DNA of 64,000 bases from Flavobacteriaceae bacterium (lineage in GTDB: Bacteria > Bacteroidota > Bacteroidia > Flavobacteriales > Flavobacteriaceae): contig JANQMD010000049.1 in the NCBI GenBank assembly GCA_028280265.1, positions 62,001-126,000 of the forward strand. Direction: 5' to 3'. Within the stretch, counting starts at the first letter, position 1. Every line of letters begins with the position of its first letter. Below the pieces are notes generated by a model. The model searched no databases and was not told the DNA's origin. It saw only the letters and a list, made by a program, of their open reading frames with translations. The position numbers and the translations under genes are program-made. This document shows positions 61,501 to 64,000 of the stretch, piece by piece.

Positions 61501-62870
61501 AAAAGCAAGCTGCCGTACTGGCAAAGATGAAGCCTAAATTCATTGAGCAGGCAGAAAAGAATGGACATCCAGAAGAACAGTTAGAAAAAATCTGGAAAGA
61601 CTGGGAAGCTTTTGCTTCTTATGCTTTTAACAAATCGCACTCTACTTGCTATGCTTGGATTGCCTATCAGACCGCTTACTTAAAAGCGCATTACCCTGCC
61701 GAATATATGGCATCTGTGCTTTCCAACAACATGAACGACATCAAATCGGTTTCCTTCTTTATGGAAGAATGTAAGCGAATGGGATTGGAAGTATTGGGAC
61801 CAGACATTAATGAATCTTATTTAAAATTCTCTGTAAACAAAGAAGGTGCGGTTCGTTTTGGAATGGGAGCTATCAAAGGTGTAGGAGGATCAGCCGTGAA
61901 AGCCATTATCAAAGAACGCAAAGAAAATGGCAATTACAAATCGATCTTTGATGTTACCAAACGTGTCGATTTACGTTCTGCCAATAAAAAAGCCTTTGAT
62001 GGTCTGATTTTAGCAGGTGGATTCGATTCATTTGCCAGCACAAACAGAGCGCAATACTTTGCTTTGGACGAGAAAGGGCAAACTTTTATTGAAAAAGCCA
62101 TTCGATTTGGCAACAAGTACCAAGAAAATTTAAACTCTTCTCAGGTTTCTCTTTTTGGTGAAACCTCGGATGTTCAATTTCCAGAGCCTGACATTCCTTC
62201 CTGCGAAGCTTGGGGAACCATGGAGCGTCTGGCCAAAGAAAAAGAGGTGGTTGGAATTTACATTTCTGCCCATCCTCTGGATGACTTTAAAAATGAGCTC
62301 AAATTCTGTAATGCCTCCGTGGTCGATTTTAAAAGTGACCTCAACAAGCATGTGGGAGCCAATTTATCCTTTGGAGGCATTGTGACTGATGTTCAACATC
62401 GGGTTTCGAAATCTGGAAAAGGCTGGGCAATTTTTGTAATGGAAGACTATCTAGACAGTTTTGAGTTTAAAATCTTTGGAGAAGAGTATTTGAAATACAA
62501 GCATTTTTTAGTTCCAAACTCGTTCCTGTATATCAGAACGACTATCCAAGCAGGTTGGATTAATAAAGAAGGAGTTCAAGGAGATGCACGATTAAAGTTT
62601 ACCGATTTTAAATTGCTCCACGATGTGATGGATGATATGTGTAAAAAAATAACCGTGAAAATTCCTATCCAGCAAGTAAACAAACAATCGATTGCATCTT
62701 TTGAGAGCTTGTTTAAAAACCACAATGGAAAGCAGTCCCTGAATTTTACCATTTGGGATGCAGAAGAACAAATTGAACTCAATGTTCCTAGTAGAAATAC
62801 AAAGATAAAAATCACATCTGAATTGCTACAAACACTAGAAAAAGAGCATGTGAATTACAAACTAAATTAA
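58533..62870 (+). CDS. dnaE: DNA polymerase III alpha subunit with N-terminal 3'-5' exonuclease domain
   Basis: 1445 residues. Residues 1-190 are a DEDDh exonuclease: FDTETTGLP (Exo I), VGQNVGFDVNIM (Exo II), HNATADVEAT (Exo III). A linker leads to the PHP domain (FAHLHNHTQYSVLQS at about 260). The polymerase core has GPGRGSAAGSAVAY and the catalytic aspartates PDIDIDFDDEGRGR at about 671-683, then YRPGPMEYIP, and a C-terminal OB fold (SFGGIVTDVQHRVSKSGKGW). The exonuclease-alpha fusion, a built-in proofreader, is a Bacteroidota trait. No gene partner adjacent. Confidence 0.97.
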   Translation: MYLIFDTETTGLPKSWNAPITDTDNWPRCIQIAWQLHDAMGNLVEHNDFLVQPDGFNIPYDAERIHGISTNLAAEQGISLEEGLELFNEVLKKTTYIVGQNVGFDVNIMGCEFHRLGVENKLTELPVLDTCTEHTAELCQIPGGRGGKFKLPTLTELHNHLFGVGFNEAHNATADVEATTRCFLELIRLGEFTKEQLDVDQEYFENFSEANPKPIQVIGLKHINLKKESDKIRKRLESLKEVETTQTTAEGLAQLKDAQFAHLHNHTQYSVLQSTIQIGNIVKAAVNDNMSAVALTDTGNMMAAFQFVQTVMGYNKNVENPIKPIVGCEFFVCQDHTNKNIKDNGYQVVFLAKNKRGYHNLAKMSSIAYVDGFYYVPRIDRAIIEQYKDDIIVLTGNLYGEVPNKILNTGESQAEEALLWWKEQFGEDLYIELMRHDQQDEKVVNETLLQFSKKHDVKLVATNNTFYLNKEDANAHDILLCVKDGEKQATPKGKGRGYRYGLPNDEYYFKSTNEMKELFSDLPDAILNIQEIVDKIEPFTLARDVLLPAFDIPEEFQDKADNEDNGKRGENNYLKHLTYVGAKERYEEITEDIKERLDFELEVIANTGYPGYFLIVQDFIAEARKMNVSVGPGRGSAAGSAVAYCLKITNIDPIKYDLLFERFLNPERVSMPDIDIDFDDEGRGRVMDYVIDKYGANQVAQIITYGTMAAKSSIRDTARVLDLPLFEADRIAKLIPNIKLNNIFGEDPKSKGKVAGLRSEEKDMVNELKSIADGSGIEAETINQALILEGSLRNTGIHACGVIITPDDITNFVPVAKAKDSDMYVTQFDNAVVESAGLLKMDFLGLKTLTLIKDTVKIVKARHGIELDPENFPLDDEKTYELFQRGETVGIFQYESPGMQKHMRSLKPTVFGDLIAMNALYRPGPMEYIPSFINRKHGKEEIEYDLPAMEEYLAETYGITVYQEQVMLLSQKLADFTKGEADVLRKAMGKKQAAVLAKMKPKFIEQAEKNGHPEEQLEKIWKDWEAFASYAFNKSHSTCYAWIAYQTAYLKAHYPAEYMASVLSNNMNDIKSVSFFMEECKRMGLEVLGPDINESYLKFSVNKEGAVRFGMGAIKGVGGSAVKAIIKERKENGNYKSIFDVTKRVDLRSANKKAFDGLILAGGFDSFASTNRAQYFALDEKGQTFIEKAIRFGNKYQENLNSSQVSLFGETSDVQFPEPDIPSCEAWGTMERLAKEKEVVGIYISAHPLDDFKNELKFCNASVVDFKSDLNKHVGANLSFGGIVTDVQHRVSKSGKGWAIFVMEDYLDSFEFKIFGEEYLKYKHFLVPNSFLYIRTTIQAGWINKEGVQGDARLKFTDFKLLHDVMDDMCKKITVKIPIQQVNKQSIASFESLFKNHNGKQSLNFTIWDAEEQIELNVPSRNTKIKITSELLQTLEKEHVNYKLN

Positions 62871-62959
62871 TCTTTAAAATTATCAACAGGAATAATGTTT
62901 TGTGCTTTACAACTGTAAATTTCAATACAAATAATCAATATTTTTAAAAGACTTTTCAT
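62867..62959 (-). pseudogene. Truncated DUF6705-type lipoprotein gene
   Basis: 30 codons: signal sequence ending CIEIYSCKAQ, then NIIPVDNFKD and TAA. The N-terminus matches the intact neighbour (GIYSCKAQNIIPIENHKQ) but the rest of the gene is missing; the frame ends four bases inside the dnaE 3' end. The body was probably deleted up to the dnaE stop codon. Confidence 0.75.
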
Positions 62960-62973
62960 ACAGTGTCGTGGCA

Positions 62974-63540
62974 TTACTGTTTCGTTAGTATTGTTAACTC
63001 TGTGGGTAATATCTGTGTAGTACCATTAGGACAATCTTCCTCATTAATAAGATCGAATCCAGGCATTAGTTTTATCCCCATTTTATTCGTGGTATTTACT
63101 CGTATCGCAATAAAAATTCGCCCTTCTTGCCCACAACCCGCATCATCTCCTAAGTAATCTAACACATAGCTTCCTGTTTTGGCTAGGTAATTCCCTCTGA
63201 TAACTAAAATATTTTCATCCGCTAGATTTAGAGTATTTTTAAGAATTGAGTTATCTGAGTTAATTATTTTGTATTTAGCGATTAATTGATCGACAGTAAT
63301 TCCTAAAAAACTGACTGTTTTTTTCATGATCAAAAATTCATAGCTCCTATTCTTGTAAGTTCCTTTCCAAGTTCCTACATATTTATCCAGTAGATTATTT
63401 ACATCTTTGATATAGCTACCATCGGGTATTTCAATCTCATTATCTAAATATTGTTTGTGATTCTCAATGGGAATGATGTTTTGCGCTTTGCAGCTATAAA
63501 TTCCAAAGCAGACAATCAATATTTGCAGCAACTTTTTCAT
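62974..63540 (-). CDS. DUF6705 family lipoprotein
   Basis: 188 residues with a lipoprotein signal (LLQILIVCFGIYSCKAQ). The mature protein (GSYIKDVNNLLDKYVGTWKG, then KKTVSFLGITVDQLIAKYKI and AGCGQEGRIFIAIR) matches a Flavobacteriaceae family of unknown function that often occurs in tandem copies. The fold is probably a small lipocalin-like barrel by pattern, which is a guess. 14 bases downstream of a paralogue. Confidence 0.72.
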   Translation of the reverse strand: MKKLLQILIVCFGIYSCKAQNIIPIENHKQYLDNEIEIPDGSYIKDVNNLLDKYVGTWKGTYKNRSYEFLIMKKTVSFLGITVDQLIAKYKIINSDNSILKNTLNLADENILVIRGNYLAKTGSYVLDYLGDDAGCGQEGRIFIAIRVNTTNKMGIKLMPGFDLINEEDCPNGTTQILPTELTILTKQ

Positions 63541-63554
63541 AGAATTTTACTACA

Positions 63555-64000
63555 CTATTGTTTTGTCAAATTTATCCAGTCAGTTGGTAAAATCTGTGTA
63601 GTGCCATTGGGGCAGGCTTCTCCATCTATTAAATCCCTACCGGGCTCCAAAAACAAGCTCATATTATTATAACCTATTCCATAAACCTTAATAAAAATAA
63701 AGCCTTCTTGCCCACAAGCGGTATCTCTTCCTAAGTAGTCTAAAACATAATATGTTTTGGTTCTTGCCAGATAATTTCCTTTGATCACAAGAATACTTTC
63801 ATCTGATAGATTTAGAGTATTCTCTAGAATTGATCCATCTGAGTTGACTATTTTATATTTTATGTTTAATTGATCTACTGTAATTCTTAAAAAGCTGACT
63901 GTCCTTTTCATCACTACAAATTCATAGTTTCTATTATTGTAGCTTCCCTTCCAAATTCCCACATATTTGTCCAACAAATTGCTAACATCTTTGATATAAC
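63555..64000 (-). CDS. Second DUF6705 family protein, cut by the window edge
   Basis: Paralogue of the preceding gene (YIKDVSNLLDKYVGIWKGSY, MKRTVSFLRITVDQLNIKYK, TACGQEGFIFIKV, DGEACPNGTTQILPT). The frame is open to the edge and the signal peptide lies outside. The two copies agree at most positions in the core but differ in the last third, indicating an older duplication. Confidence 0.7.
   Translation of the reverse strand, partial: YIKDVSNLLDKYVGIWKGSYNNRNYEFVVMKRTVSFLRITVDQLNIKYKIVNSDGSILENTLNLSDESILVIKGNYLARTKTYYVLDYLGRDTACGQEGFIFIKVYGIGYNNMSLFLEPGRDLIDGEACPNGTTQILPTDWINLTKQ

Overview
The window is an AT-rich chromosomal segment of a member of the Bacteroidota, most likely family Flavobacteriaceae. 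The evidence is: promoter boxes of the TAnnTTTG type with an upstream TTG; few visible Shine-Dalgarno sequences; a tmRNA whose tag reads GENNYALAA; a DNA polymerase III alpha subunit with a fused N-terminal exonuclease domain; an rpsP gene with a long acidic tail; and several lineage-typical envelope families (FtsX/MacB-type permeases of about 800 residues, a TPR protein paired with an outer-membrane barrel, DUF6705 lipoproteins). No prophage, integrase, CRISPR array or complete insertion sequence was seen.

Layout. 1-8.5 kb: the tail of a probable DegT-type aminotransferase, a nucleotidyltransferase-fold protein, mpl, a TfoX-N protein, two lipoproteins (DUF4136, M28 peptidase), kdsA, a secreted transglutaminase, a DUF1801 protein, a membrane protein and an AlaDH/PNT-like dehydrogenase. 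8.5-10 kb: ssrA and a lipoprotein with histidine-bearing heptads. 10-24.4 kb: a seven-gene minus-strand efflux operon (adaptor, ATPase, three permeases, ATPase, TolC) divergent from a sigma-54 activator and histidine kinase; two 22-bp-spaced repeats lie between them. 24.3-27.9 kb: a putative small RNA, then ftsE, two glycosyltransferases and a 2OG-Fe(II) oxygenase. 28-38.3 kb: TPR protein plus barrel, a small TPR protein, M28 peptidase, DoxX protein, amidohydrolase and sterol-desaturase-family hydroxylase. 38.3-49.7 kb: a trpA remnant, a tricorn-like protease and the complete trp operon trpL-E-G-D-C-F-(orf)-B-(GIY-YIG)-A. 49.8-58.2 kb: asnB, tRNA-Ser(GGA), rpsP-rimM, an alpha/beta hydrolase, a VPS10/BNR-propeller protein and a LolA-like protein. 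58.3-64 kb: a second copy of the small-RNA motif, dnaE and a decaying tandem array of DUF6705 proteins.

Most unusual content. (1) The trp operon is invaded by several families of short palindromes that begin GTCATT or end AATGAC. One composite unit is inserted in frame inside trpF and adds about 20 residues. (2) Between trpB and trpA a GIY-YIG nuclease gene, broken by an amber codon, is bounded by two identical 28-bp palindromic repeats in inverted orientation. (3) Two distant loci share a compact RNA-like module: a hairpin, an identical 24-nt linker ending in CCC, and an intrinsic terminator. (4) trpE is preceded by an attenuator with a nearly leaderless 14-codon peptide containing Trp-Trp-Trp. 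(5) A diverged, frameshifted trpA fragment lies about 3.7 kb from intact trpA. All functional statements are read from sequence motifs and remembered family features; no searches were run.
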